Source: Pseudomonas taetrolens (GTDB lineage Bacteria > Pseudomonadota > Gammaproteobacteria > Pseudomonadales > Pseudomonadaceae). Taken from it: a stretch of 64,000 nucleotides of DNA. The notes beneath the pieces are model-generated. The model was not told where the DNA came from. It saw nothing but the letters and a program-made list of their open reading frames with translations, and did no database searches. The DNA is taken from contig NZ_LS483370.1 of the NCBI RefSeq assembly GCF_900475285.1, positions 2,556,001 to 2,620,000 on the forward strand, written 5' to 3'. The translations under genes were made by a program, and so were the position numbers. Shown here piece after piece: positions 19,415 to 26,468 of this stretch. Numbering within the stretch: the first letter of the stretch is position 1; each line of letters opens with the position of its first letter.

Positions 19415-19422
19415 TGACACGG

Positions 19423-19447
19423 ACCGGCCGGGAGTGCCCCGGCCGGT
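19423..19447. terminator. Hairpin between convergent genes, probable bidirectional terminator
   Basis: A perfect stem, ACCGGCCGGG / CCCGGCCGGT, with a 5-nt loop lies between the membrane-protein gene and the PQQ dehydrogenase gene. T tracts are weak on both sides, so it may terminate or simply stabilise 3' ends. Confidence 0.5.
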
Positions 19448-19457
19448 TCTCATCGGC

Positions 19458-20609
19458 TTACTTCAAACCCACCCGATACACCGCGCCGTCATCCTCATCG
19501 GTCAATACATACACATAGCCATCCGGGCCCTGGCGCACATCACGAATTCGCTCACCCAGATCGCCCAGCAAACGCTCCTCCTGCACCACCTTACCGCCAT
19601 CCAGTTGCAGGCGAATCAGCGATTTATCGACCAGCGATCCCACAAAGAGACTGTGCTGCCACGGTTTGAAGCGCTCTGCATCGTAGAAGGCCATGCCGCT
19701 GATGCCGGGAGACTTCTCCCAGACGTGGTGCGGTACGACCGTACCTTCCAGGGTCTTGCCCCTCGCTTCGGAAATGGGCAGCGATGAATAATCAACGCCA
19801 TGAGTTGCCAAAGGCCAACCGTAATTTTTGCCGCCTGTGATCACATTGACTTCGTCCCCGCCCTTCGGCCCGTGCTCATGGGTCCACAGCGTTCCTGTCC
19901 AGGGGTTCAACGCCGCCCCTTGCTGGTTGCGGTGCCCGTACGACCAGATCTCCGGACGGACGCCCTGCTGCCCCACAAACGGGTTGTCGGTCGGGACACG
20001 GCCATCAGGGTAAATACGCACGATTTTGCCCTGCAGCTTGTCGAGGTCCTGAGACGTCGGGCGCTGATTGTTTTCTCCCAGGGCGATAAACAGATAACCC
20101 TCACGATCAAACACCAGACGTGAGCCAAAGTGGTTGCCGGTAGAAAGCTTCGGCTCCTGACGGAAAATCACTTCAAAGTTACCGAGTTTGGTCATGTCCG
20201 CAGATAAACGACCACGTCCGACTGCTGTACCGGCCTTGTCGCCCTCTTTATCACCCTCTGCATATGACAGGTACACCAGCCGGTCCTTGTCAAAAGTGGG
20301 GGACAACACCACATCCAGCAGACCACCCTGCCCCTTGGCCCAGACCTGCGGCACGCCTGATAAAGGCGCCGACAGCTTGCCTCCCGGACTGACCACTCGC
20401 AGATTGCCCGAGCGCTCGGTTACCAGCATGCCCTGCTTGTTGGGCAAGAACGCCAGCGCCCATGGGTGATCCAGGTCTTCAACCACCTTGTCGACACTGA
20501 CTGAAGCGGGCAAGACTGGAGCGGACTCCCCAGAGGCTGCATGGGCACCGATAGCCGCAGTGAGCAACGAGGTGGCGCACAACGTGGCCAGCATGTTTTT
20601 TTTCAACAT
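19458..20609 (-). CDS. PQQ-dependent soluble aldose sugar dehydrogenase (Asd/YliI type)
   Basis: Periplasmic quinoprotein of the GSDH beta-propeller family that oxidises aldoses. From the ATG at 20609 (AGAAGGA upstream) it has 383 residues with a signal peptide ending near GAHA-AS. DHPWALAFLPN, GQGGLLDVVLSPTF, STGNHFGSRLVFD, ENNQRPTSQDLDKLQGKI (18 residues) and HRNQQGAALNPWTG match the family; HEHGPKGGDE contributes PQQ and calcium contacts. An in-frame start at 20627 is less likely. The gene begins just after, and overlaps the upstream stop region of, a secreted Pro-rich protein gene, so the two likely form an operon. Confidence 0.9.
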   Translation of the reverse strand: MLKKNMLATLCATSLLTAAIGAHAASGESAPVLPASVSVDKVVEDLDHPWALAFLPNKQGMLVTERSGNLRVVSPGGKLSAPLSGVPQVWAKGQGGLLDVVLSPTFDKDRLVYLSYAEGDKEGDKAGTAVGRGRLSADMTKLGNFEVIFRQEPKLSTGNHFGSRLVFDREGYLFIALGENNQRPTSQDLDKLQGKIVRIYPDGRVPTDNPFVGQQGVRPEIWSYGHRNQQGAALNPWTGTLWTHEHGPKGGDEVNVITGGKNYGWPLATHGVDYSSLPISEARGKTLEGTVVPHHVWEKSPGISGMAFYDAERFKPWQHSLFVGSLVDKSLIRLQLDGGKVVQEERLLGDLGERIRDVRQGPDGYVYVLTDEDDGAVYRVGLK

Positions 20610-20627
20610 GTGCGATTCCTTCTGCAA

Positions 20628-20990
20628 TTAACGTTTGTCCCTGGGTTGTAGCGAGGGCGCGGTTGGCTTGAGCGTTTCGGGCAATGGCGGGTTACGGGGA
20701 TAACCGTTGCCGATGGCACCGTTCTCGATGGAGGGCTGGCGCTGCGTGGGAGCCGTCGAGGGGCCTCTCACGGGGGGCGTGACGGGAACGGAGCCTTGTC
20801 GGCTGTTGGGGTTGATACGACGGATCGTATCGTTCCCGGGCCGGGAATCGGTGGGGAGTGTATTCCGGGCGACCTGAAGGGTCTGGCCCAAAGGCTGCAA
20901 GTCCTCACGGGCATGAGGCTGCGCCAGTAGCGGGGAGGCACTCACACTTCCCAGCAAAAGCAAAAAAAGACTGGATCCGGCAATATTCAT
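20628..20990 (-). CDS. Secreted Pro-rich protein, function unknown
   Basis: A 120-residue precursor with a clear signal peptide (MNIAGSSLFLLLLGSVSAS, cleavage near LLAQ-PH). The mature part is hydrophilic and low-complexity: Pro/Arg/Asn-rich segments such as PVTPPVRGPSTAPTQRQPS and PRNPPLPETLKPTAPS, likely disordered. GGAGG stands 6 nt before the ATG. Its stop is 18 bp upstream of the dehydrogenase ATG on the same strand, so they are probably co-transcribed. It could be an accessory of the quinoprotein, but nothing in the sequence proves it. Confidence 0.65.
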   Translation of the reverse strand: MNIAGSSLFLLLLGSVSASPLLAQPHAREDLQPLGQTLQVARNTLPTDSRPGNDTIRRINPNSRQGSVPVTPPVRGPSTAPTQRQPSIENGAIGNGYPRNPPLPETLKPTAPSLQPRDKR

Positions 20991-21176
20991 GATGCCCTCC
21001 GCATGCTGACAGGTCGTCCACCTTTGACGAGGTATTGGCCAGCAGGTTCGGTTTTACGGCCAAACCAGGGGCATGTACACGAATTGAAATGTGACGTGGT
21101 GTTACGCGATCACTGGCATTTGGCACCAGAGCGCCTTAAACCCGCCTGCATGCACTGGCAGAACGGGTACTGGCTG

Positions 21177-21689
21177 TCACTCCGCGACTTCAGGCCCGAT
21201 CTCGATCACTGTCGACTGCCGGGCCTCTTCCAGAAGGGCCTGGCGACAGACTTGATAACAGTCTTCGATATGACCGTTACCGACCATTTTCATCACCCCG
21301 AAGCTAATGGTTGCCGCGACGGCCTGCCCTACGAATGGCACAAAACGTACCACCGATTTGGTCGCGACCTTGGTTCCCATCTTGCGCAACAACGACATGA
21401 CCAGAGTACGGCTGATGAACTTACCGATCACCTCACTGCCAATGCTGGTCACCGCGACCACAATCAAACGCTTGGAGCGTGTGTCCAATTGCTCGATTTG
21501 CTGGGGCGTCAAACCGAACTTGCTGTTGATGGCCGGGAGCATCTCGACCAACAGTGCCACATCGGTGCCAATATCCAGCCCGGGCAACGGGATTGCAGCA
21601 GCCCCCGCCGACACGGCCGAACGTTTGGTGACCATGGTCCTGCACTCGTCACGAATGCGATCAAGCTCGGCTAATGACCTGATTAACAT
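21177..21689 (-). CDS. DUF697-like membrane-associated protein
   Basis: A 170-residue protein. The segment AAAIPLPGLDIGTDVALLVEMLPAI (shown as AAAIPLPGLDIGTD and VALLVEMLPAI) and the hydrophobic RFVPFVGQAVAATISFGVM resemble the C-terminal DUF697 region of YcjF-type proteins, which often accompanies GTPases. No GTP-binding motif is present here. The ATG at 21689 is followed by a charged helical N-terminus (SLAELDRIRDECRTM). It lies about 190 bp from the upstream hdeA gene on the same strand. Function unknown. Confidence 0.6.
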   Translation of the reverse strand: MLIRSLAELDRIRDECRTMVTKRSAVSAGAAAIPLPGLDIGTDVALLVEMLPAINSKFGLTPQQIEQLDTRSKRLIVVAVTSIGSEVIGKFISRTLVMSLLRKMGTKVATKSVVRFVPFVGQAVAATISFGVMKMVGNGHIEDCYQVCRQALLEEARQSTVIEIGPEVAE

Positions 21690-21845
21690 AAGATTCCCCG
21701 ACAGATAGAGATAAAACCAACGCAGTCTACTATGGCCTGCAGACCAAAAAGACAGGTCTGCTCCATGTAGAGGACTAACCGGGCAGGAAATTCAGAAAGG
21801 GGGCAGTAGATTTTTCGCCACAACGTGGCAAGGACCCAGGTTGAG

Positions 21846-21868
21846 CCTGTACTTTGCTCAAGTACAGG
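21846..21868 (-). terminator. Hairpin downstream of hdeA
   Basis: CCTGTACT / AGTACAGG with a 7-nt loop starts 15 bp beyond the hdeA stop. There is no run of T, so it is only a weak terminator candidate. Confidence 0.35.
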
Positions 21869-21883
21869 CCATTGAACGAAGGG

Positions 21884-22201
21884 TTAGGCGTCTTTTTTGA
21901 CTTTAGACCACTCTTCCTTGAGTTTTTGTACAAAACTGGTTTTTTGATCCTTCTCGCACGCGGTTACGATGAGAGGGGTGATTTTTTCGACGCCATCCAC
22001 ATCCAGCACTGCATCTTCAACCTTGCCGCTCTTGTTAACGACTTCACCCAAGCCGACAGCTGTCGGTTTGAAACTGTCATCAACGGCCAGGAAATCTTCG
22101 CAGGTCCACTGTGAAACAGGCTGTTTAGTGTCGGCAGCCTGAGCCAAAGTAGAAAGTGCAGCCAAACTTACTGCTGCCATCATCAAGCAATGTTTTTTCA
22201 T
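21884..22201 (-). CDS. hdeA: HdeA-family periplasmic acid-stress chaperone
   Basis: HdeA dimers unfold at low pH and keep periplasmic proteins from aggregating. The 105-residue precursor has a signal peptide ending near AQA-AD. PVSQWTCEDFLAVDDSFKPT and VEDAVLDVDGVEKITPLIV are nearly the E. coli motifs (WTCEDFLAVDESFQPT, PEDAVLDVQGI). Cys34 and Cys82 correspond to the conserved disulfide, and the C-terminus EEWSKVKKD matches too. It stands alone; no hdeB, hdeD or gad genes are visible. The 326-bp upstream gap probably carries its promoter. The fold assignment is firm; acid-chaperone activity in this host is inferred. Confidence 0.92.
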   Translation of the reverse strand: MKKHCLMMAAVSLAALSTLAQAADTKQPVSQWTCEDFLAVDDSFKPTAVGLGEVVNKSGKVEDAVLDVDGVEKITPLIVTACEKDQKTSFVQKLKEEWSKVKKDA

Positions 22202-22527
22202 GAGAATATTTCCTTATACTCGAGTTAACGTTACTTTTCGTGTGCCGGAAAAAAACATAGTTGGAGAAGTCTGTTCTGTCAAAGAAATGGCCACCAGAGA
22301 ATAGCCCGACGCTCGCGCGAGCTTCAAAAGATTGACAACGGTCAATTCAATACAAAAACATGTAACTCATTAAATCTTGCACTCGCCCACCAAGGCTGAT
22401 AGACGGCCTTTATGGAGTGAGTCTTTTAAAGTGAACGATTCAATGAGCAATATTTAAGTTTTCAGCTGTCACTCGCCTGGCGGTATATCAGCCCCTGATA
22501 CACCGCCAGGCAGGCTTTGCATATGCG
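22202..22527. other. Non-coding gap with a large hairpin
   Basis: This 326-bp stretch has no supported gene. It contains the A/T-rich upstream region of hdeA. At 22475-22511 it carries a long, nearly perfect inverted repeat (GCCTGGCGGTATATCAG and complement, one mismatch) placed just beyond the stop of the CigR-like gene. That hairpin probably ends the CigR-like transcript. Confidence 0.5.
22475..22511 (-). terminator. Hairpin downstream of the CigR-like gene
   Basis: The 17-bp stem has one mismatch and a short CC-type loop, 17 bp beyond the stop codon. No T tract follows on the minus strand, so termination efficiency is uncertain. Confidence 0.5.
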
Positions 22528-23070
22528 TCAATCAAGCGCCCCGTTCAGCACCTCGTAAATAATCCCGGTCACGATCGCAACCAATATCAGATCGGTGCCG
22601 GCCTGACGCCATTCATAACCATCATAATGGGGCAGCCTGCCAAGTAGACGGCTGTCCAGCTTCTTGGCGATGCCAGGTGGCAGCGGCTTGCCCCGCGCCA
22701 GGTTTTTTTGTATGCCGGGCGGCAATGCCGGGCCTGGATTCCAGTAGTCCCGATAACCACCCAGCACCCCGAGAATGATGCCTCGATCAATACTGGGGCC
22801 GTGCCTCCAGTCACTGTCACCCGACATATTGCCCTGATTGCCCTGATTGCCCTGGTGACCCTGATTACCCTGGTGACCCTGATTGCCCTGACTCTTACCT
22901 TGATGACCTTGCTTGCCCTGGCCTACATTGGCTTTTCCGCCTTGAGAATTCCCTTTCCAATTACCCTGATCCTTGCCGTTCCCACCGCCCGGATCTGCCA
23001 GAGCCGGCGCAGAACCCGCAGCCAATGCCAGACAAGTGATAGCGGTTACCAAAATACGTGATTTGGACAT
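22528..23070 (-). CDS. CigR-like (RcnB-type) periplasmic/membrane protein with Gln-Gly repeats
   Basis: A 180-residue protein with a signal peptide (cleavage near ALA-DP), then a low-complexity Gln/Gly/Asn/His region at residues 51-81 built on NQGHQG units. A conserved C-terminal part follows: LPPGIQKNLARGKPLPPGIAKKL, shown here as LPPGIQKNLARGKPL and PPGIAKKL, and YDGYEWRQAGTDLILVAIVTG ending in a hydrophobic helix (the last segment is 21 residues when complete, so its final Gly is a separate note). This PPG-K/R double motif is shared with Salmonella CigR, described as an anti-virulence regulator, and pseudomonad relatives. Function here is unknown. Confidence 0.75.
   Translation of the reverse strand: MSKSRILVTAITCLALAAGSAPALADPGGGNGKDQGNWKGNSQGGKANVGQGKQGHQGKSQGNQGHQGNQGHQGNQGNQGNMSGDSDWRHGPSIDRGIILGVLGGYRDYWNPGPALPPGIQKNLARGKPLPPGIAKKLDSRLLGRLPHYDGYEWRQAGTDLILVAIVTGIIYEVLNGALD
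22828..22920 (-). repeat. In-frame 9-bp-based coding repeat (Gln-Gly-Asn/His)
   Basis: Tandem copies of a TTGCCCTGA/TGACCCTGG-type unit on the plus strand encode alternating NQG and HQG triplets within the CigR-like protein. Repeats of this kind can expand or contract by slippage in multiples of three without breaking the frame. Confidence 0.7.
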
Positions 23071-23305
23071 GGCCGTACTCTCAGAAAGGGAATGCTCCCT
23101 TAAATATAGAGGTTAAAGTCAATTATAGTTCCGTGATCCGGGACAGCCGTCTATTCGCCACTCGTCCAAAACAGCATGTGAACACGCTAGAAGCCACAAA
23201 AGAGCATGTCAGCACGGGGGCAGGGGCACATCTTTTCAGGCTTGCAATCCCTCACAGGCTACCTAAACTCGAACCGCCGAAGTGAGGCTCCTTCCCTCGG
23301 TACTG
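23071..23305. other. Non-coding stretch before an orphan plus-strand terminator
   Basis: No supported gene is seen. The last ~80 bases before the terminator contain short inverted arms (CCTCAC/GTGAG around 23249 and 23282). A short transcript ending at 23335 is therefore possible, but I cannot define a promoter. Confidence 0.3.
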
Positions 23306-23335
23306 GCCTGCCTGCCCCAACAGGCAGGCTTTTTT
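23306..23335 (+). terminator. Strong rho-independent terminator without an upstream plus-strand gene
   Basis: Perfect stem GCCTGCCTG / CAGGCAGGC, loop CCCCAA, then TTTTTT. The nearest annotated gene on this strand is far upstream, so it implies an unannotated short RNA. Confidence 0.8.
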
Positions 23336-23344
23336 ATTGGCCTG

Positions 23345-23488
23345 TCATCATTCAGCAATACCCATCAGAGAGAGTGGGATCAGCCAGAAGGATTTGGCAG
23401 TGTTATTGAGCGCCGGAGAGGCGCCGAGCTTTGATTCAGGCAAGCTGTTTCATCAGCATTTCAAGCCCGCCCTTGCGGGCTTTTTTTT
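23345..23488 (+). ncRNA. Candidate small RNA with GGA-loop hairpins (Rsm-like)
   Basis: The ~130-nt region ends in a strong terminator (AAGCCCGC-CCTT-GCGGGCTT plus eight T). Upstream it can form GCGCC-GGAGA-GGCGC (23410-23424) and GCCA-GAAGGATT-TGGC (23383-23398). Both present GGA in the loop, the motif bound by CsrA/RsmA proteins. A weaker CCCA/TGGG hairpin precedes them (23361-23378). A possible promoter is TTATTG (-35) and CAATAC (-10), 16 bp apart. I see no GacA upstream box (TGTAAG...CTTACA) of the known RsmX/Y/Z genes. The 5' end is a guess. Confidence 0.4.
23463..23488 (+). terminator. Strong rho-independent terminator
   Basis: Stem AAGCCCGC / GCGGGCTT with a 4-nt loop and eight consecutive T on the plus strand. 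It ends the candidate small RNA and faces the minus-strand lipoprotein gene. Confidence 0.88.
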
Positions 23489-23570
23489 GTTCTGATGAAC
23501 CGACAAGGCCAGCATCGCACGCACCCTGTCACGTCAAGGTGGTTGCCTTGTTCATGGCACCCTGTGCAGC

Positions 23571-23987
23571 TCAGTTGCCGCCTGTCGCGCACCCTGTATT
23601 GGACTCTCCTGCATACGTCCAGACAGACGTATGCCCGAAAGTCTCTCCCGACATGGTGTCGGTACACGGTGCTGGCGTGATGATTAACGTGAATGCTTTA
23701 TCCCCGTCTACACCACTGTATTTAACATCACCGTTCGCAATGACCTGATCCACGTTGAGCTGCTTGCCCTGTAAATGCTCAGGGGTTATCCAGGTTAACG
23801 TGGACTGGCTGGTTTTGATTGTCCAGAACGGCTCATTACCTCTTGCCACAAAGTGCACCCCGCCCCCGTCAACCGCCGACTTTACGGCTTTTGACGCCGA
23901 CGAGACGTCAGGCCTTGACTGGCTGCAGGCCGTGACAGCCAGCCCTAATAAAATAATGCCCGACAATGAAAATACAGGCCTGTTCAT
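23571..23987 (-). CDS. COG3650-type lipoprotein
   Basis: A 138-residue lipoprotein with signal peptide and lipobox VTAC (Cys21). The mature part reads FVARGNEPFWTIK, then LTWITPEHLQGK, FTLIITPAPCTDTMSG and SNTGCATG. The GNEPFW start, the PCxDxMSG motif and a terminal Cys are the COG3650 pattern, in which the two cysteines probably pair. Family function is unknown. The gene faces the strong plus-strand terminator at 23463-23488 and has its own A/T-rich upstream region. Confidence 0.75.
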   Translation of the reverse strand: MNRPVFSLSGIILLGLAVTACSQSRPDVSSASKAVKSAVDGGGVHFVARGNEPFWTIKTSQSTLTWITPEHLQGKQLNVDQVIANGDVKYSGVDGDKAFTLIITPAPCTDTMSGETFGHTSVWTYAGESNTGCATGGN

Positions 23988-24208
23988 GAGGCGGCTCCTT
24001 TGACTTTAATAATAACCCGGCAAAATAATTTAATTCCGGAGGAAATAACCCATACTGGGCGACCAGTATATACGCCGCTCAGAGCACACTCAAAACATGT
24101 TCTCTTTTGCGCACATGACAACTCGCAACGCTCTCCGGCAGACCTTATAACTTGCTTATATATGCTATAAATGAGAAAGTTGACGGTTGATTGTTTAGGA
24201 GAGCCGAT

Positions 24209-24355
24209 ATGACTACCTTTCAATTTCTAACCGGCATGATCTTTTGTTTTATAGGTCTTGGGGTAAGAGCTTATCTGGTGATGTTCAAGGATCAAGAGTC
24301 CGTGACAAGCCATTCAAAAAACAGGAAGAAACAGACTGCTTCTTCCGAAGATTAA
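24209..24355 (+). CDS. Very small membrane protein (48 residues)
   Basis: An ATG at 24209 preceded by TTTAGGAGAGCCGAT (AGGAG about 7 nt away) opens a 48-codon frame ending TAA at 24353-24355. The first half is a hydrophobic helix (FQFLTGMIFCFIGLGVRAYLV, given as FQFLTGMIFCFIGLG and VRAYLV). The second half is strongly charged (SKNRKKQTASSED). A single-pass membrane protein with a cytoplasmic tail is likely. The good ribosome site and the hydrophobic-then-charged layout argue that it is real. Function unknown. Confidence 0.6.
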   Translation: MTTFQFLTGMIFCFIGLGVRAYLVMFKDQESVTSHSKNRKKQTASSED

Positions 24356-24429
24356 ACCTGCGAAGAGTAACGGGTGCCTCTCGGTGCGTGAACATGTTGC
24401 ACGCCTGAACGCATCCCACTGACTGATTG

Positions 24430-24460
24430 CCCTGTTTCGTCTGTGACAGGCGAAACAGGG
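24430..24460. terminator. Hairpin between the small membrane gene and the DUF2798 gene
   Basis: CCCTGTTTCG / CGAAACAGGG with an 11-nt loop lies between convergent ends. Neither side has a run of T, so it is a possible but weak bidirectional terminator. Confidence 0.4.
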
Positions 24461-24485
24461 GACTGCTTTACCGCTGAAGGCTGCC

Positions 24486-24749
24486 TCAGTGGCGATGGAC
24501 TGTCCACGCAACGAGCCGGGCAACAATCGGCCGTACGACGAGTACGCAGGCAAAGGCCGCCGGCATAGCCACGCGATACGCATTCATCACATTTTCCATG
24601 TAACGGTCATTCACGCCGAACTCGGCGACAGTGATCACCAGGCACATCAGAAACGCCATGATGGTCGCCATGTAAAAAGCAGAAACGTAGGGTGCAGCAT
24701 GCTTTGGAAACAAACGCAGGGGCGTGTTTCCGGCTGTTCTCTCGGTCAT
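24486..24749 (-). CDS. DUF2798 family small membrane protein
   Basis: An 87-residue protein from ATG 24749, which has AAGGA 8 nt upstream; a TTG at 24755 is less likely. There are two hydrophobic helices, VSAFYMATIMAFLMCLVITVA (shown without its last Ala: VSAFYMATIMAFLMCLVITV) and VAMPAAFACVLVVRPIVARLV region. The FYMATIMAFLMC start and the R-P-I-V-A-RLV end are typical of DUF2798, a family of unknown function. It is divergent from a LysR gene 118 bp away, which may regulate it, since LysR genes commonly lie opposite their targets. Confidence 0.75.
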   Translation of the reverse strand: MTERTAGNTPLRLFPKHAAPYVSAFYMATIMAFLMCLVITVAEFGVNDRYMENVMNAYRVAMPAAFACVLVVRPIVARLVAWTVHRH

Positions 24750-24867
24750 CGACAAGTCCTTGGGGGAGAAAGAGCAACTAACCTAGCAAGCGCTCCTGCA
24801 CGTCGGTAGACGCGTTACACTTGAAACATCCTTAAGTAAATCTTACGAATCGTGTACCGGGACTCGA

Positions 24868-25812
24868 ATGGACATTCTGGGCTTGATCAATACCTATATT
24901 CGCGTCGTCGAAAACGGCAGCATTGCCGCAGCAGCCCGTGCCCACGGCATGAGCGCAGCCGCTGTGAGTCAGAGCATCAAGCGACTCGAAGCACACCTGG
25001 GTGTGCGCTTGCTTTCGCGCACAACCCGCAGCATGGCGCTCACCGAAAGCGGCAAGCGTTATTTCGAGAAAGTGCGGCACATCCCCCGCGATATCGAGCT
25101 CGCGTCGCAATCCGCTGCTGTGGCAACCCAGCCGCAGGGACCTCTCTGCATTGCCACTACGGCGGCATTTGGTCGTCACGTACTTGCACCGCTAATGCCC
25201 GCGTTTAAAGACACTTACCCACGCATCGAGATTGAGCTGATCAGCACTGACCGTCGAGTTGACCATCGGCTGGAGGGCGTTGATGTCAGTATTCGGATCG
25301 AAGCGCAGCTGAACGATCAACTGATCGCCCGTCCTGTCGCCTCGCGCCCGTTCGTCATCTGCGCATCGCCAGCGTACCTGGAGCGCGCGGGAACACCTGC
25401 CACACCGCAAGAGCTCGAACAGCACGCCTGCCTGGTTTTTCGGTATCCAACGGATGGTCGCTTTCTGCCATGGGGTTTTGTGCACAACGGCCAGCGCTTC
25501 GAGGTCAAGCTGAGACCGGGCTTCGTCTGCGATGACATTGATATCATCGCCCAGATCGCAGTCAACGGTGGCGGGATCGCACGACTCGCCAGCTTCATCG
25601 CTCAGCCCCTCATCGAAAGCGGCCGACTGCTGCCATTGTTCAACTCAAGCAACAGTAACGCCGCCGCTCCTGAACCCGAGCCAATGAATATCTATGCCTG
25701 CGTGACCGAGCACTCGGCATTGAATGCGAAGGTGCGCGCGTTTATCGACTTTCTTGAGCATGAGTTGCAACGCGAACCTCAGGCCAGGGCCCTGCTACGA
25801 CCAGGGACGTAG
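24868..25812 (+). CDS. LysR-family transcriptional regulator
   Basis: A 314-residue regulator. The helix-turn-helix lies in residues 1-60 (VENGSIAAAARAHGMSAAAVS, i.e. NGSIAAAARAHGMSAAAVS after VE, then TRSMALTESG). The binding domain starts at about residue 90 (GPLCIATTAAFGRHVLAPLM). It belongs to the subgroup with GRLLPLF-type ends and short linkers. The divergent DUF2798 gene is its nearest possible target. The ATG at 24868 follows GGGACTCGA. The effector is unknown. Confidence 0.88.
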   Translation: MDILGLINTYIRVVENGSIAAAARAHGMSAAAVSQSIKRLEAHLGVRLLSRTTRSMALTESGKRYFEKVRHIPRDIELASQSAAVATQPQGPLCIATTAAFGRHVLAPLMPAFKDTYPRIEIELISTDRRVDHRLEGVDVSIRIEAQLNDQLIARPVASRPFVICASPAYLERAGTPATPQELEQHACLVFRYPTDGRFLPWGFVHNGQRFEVKLRPGFVCDDIDIIAQIAVNGGGIARLASFIAQPLIESGRLLPLFNSSNSNAAAPEPEPMNIYACVTEHSALNAKVRAFIDFLEHELQREPQARALLRPGT

Positions 25813-25826
25813 GGCAACCAGGACGA

Positions 25827-26390
25827 TTACGTCACGCTATCGATTCGCGGGTCACGTTGAGGGCCCAGGCCTTCAACGGCATCCAGTATGTGGCGCAACC
25901 GCTTCGCGATGGACATGTCCCCTTCCAGCCTGAGCACAGGGCAAGCGCGTTCAGACAGCCACTGTTGATGTTTGCCCAAGCTCCGCCCGGCATCGTTTCC
26001 AGCGTCATATTGAGCCGCCCAGGCCAGGAACTCCGGCCGGGCACTACCGAAGTGTTGTATTTCCCGTCGTTCAAGCCTTTGCAGCCTGAGTTCGACAGGC
26101 AGATAAAGAAACACCACCAGATCAAATTCATCCTCAAGCGCCTGCCCCCATCCCATGACGGAGCCCGCAACTACCGCGTGGCCAACGGAGCGTATTGTCT
26201 GCAGCAGGCGTTTGTCGCGCTGAGCCTTGTCTGCCAGATGTTGATACGGCGGACGGGTTGGTAACCACAGGAAGTCATCCGCTTCCAGGTGCGTTGCGCC
26301 CAACGCCGCTGCCAAAGCCTGCGCCAAGGTCGTGGTACCGGTGCCTGCGGCACCTGTAATCAGGATTTTACGGGCCGTGTCTTGGGTCAT
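25827..26390 (-). CDS. Small P-loop NTPase (adenylate-kinase-like fold), Walker Lys replaced
   Basis: A 187-residue protein from ATG 26390, beginning MTQDTARKILITGAAGTGTTT. Its P-loop GAAGTGTTT (residues 13-21) has Thr where most Walker A motifs have Lys, a known variant in small kinase-like families (GASGSGTTT type). LEADDFLWLPTRPPYQ gives a DDF-type acceptor motif, and RLERREIQHFG is a lid-like arginine segment. A longer frame to 26498 would run over an integrase remnant, so the shorter start is preferred. It may phosphorylate a small metabolite; the substrate is unknown. Confidence 0.75.
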   Translation of the reverse strand: MTQDTARKILITGAAGTGTTTLAQALAAALGATHLEADDFLWLPTRPPYQHLADKAQRDKRLLQTIRSVGHAVVAGSVMGWGQALEDEFDLVVFLYLPVELRLQRLERREIQHFGSARPEFLAWAAQYDAGNDAGRSLGKHQQWLSERACPVLRLEGDMSIAKRLRHILDAVEGLGPQRDPRIDSVT

Positions 26391-26468
26391 TTCACGTTGA
26401 ACCGTCGGAGTTATCGAGGGGCTTGCCCCGGGAGAAACAGCCCTGCCGACCATCAGCGCCTGAAGATA

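Noticed and set aside
22828..22920. Possible CRISPR-like short repeats
   Set aside because: The units are 9 bp, contiguous and in frame with a protein; there are no spacers.
23345..23488. Assignment as RsmX, RsmY or RsmZ
   Set aside because: GGA hairpins are present, but the GacA upstream box is not seen and I cannot match the primary sequence; listed only as a candidate.
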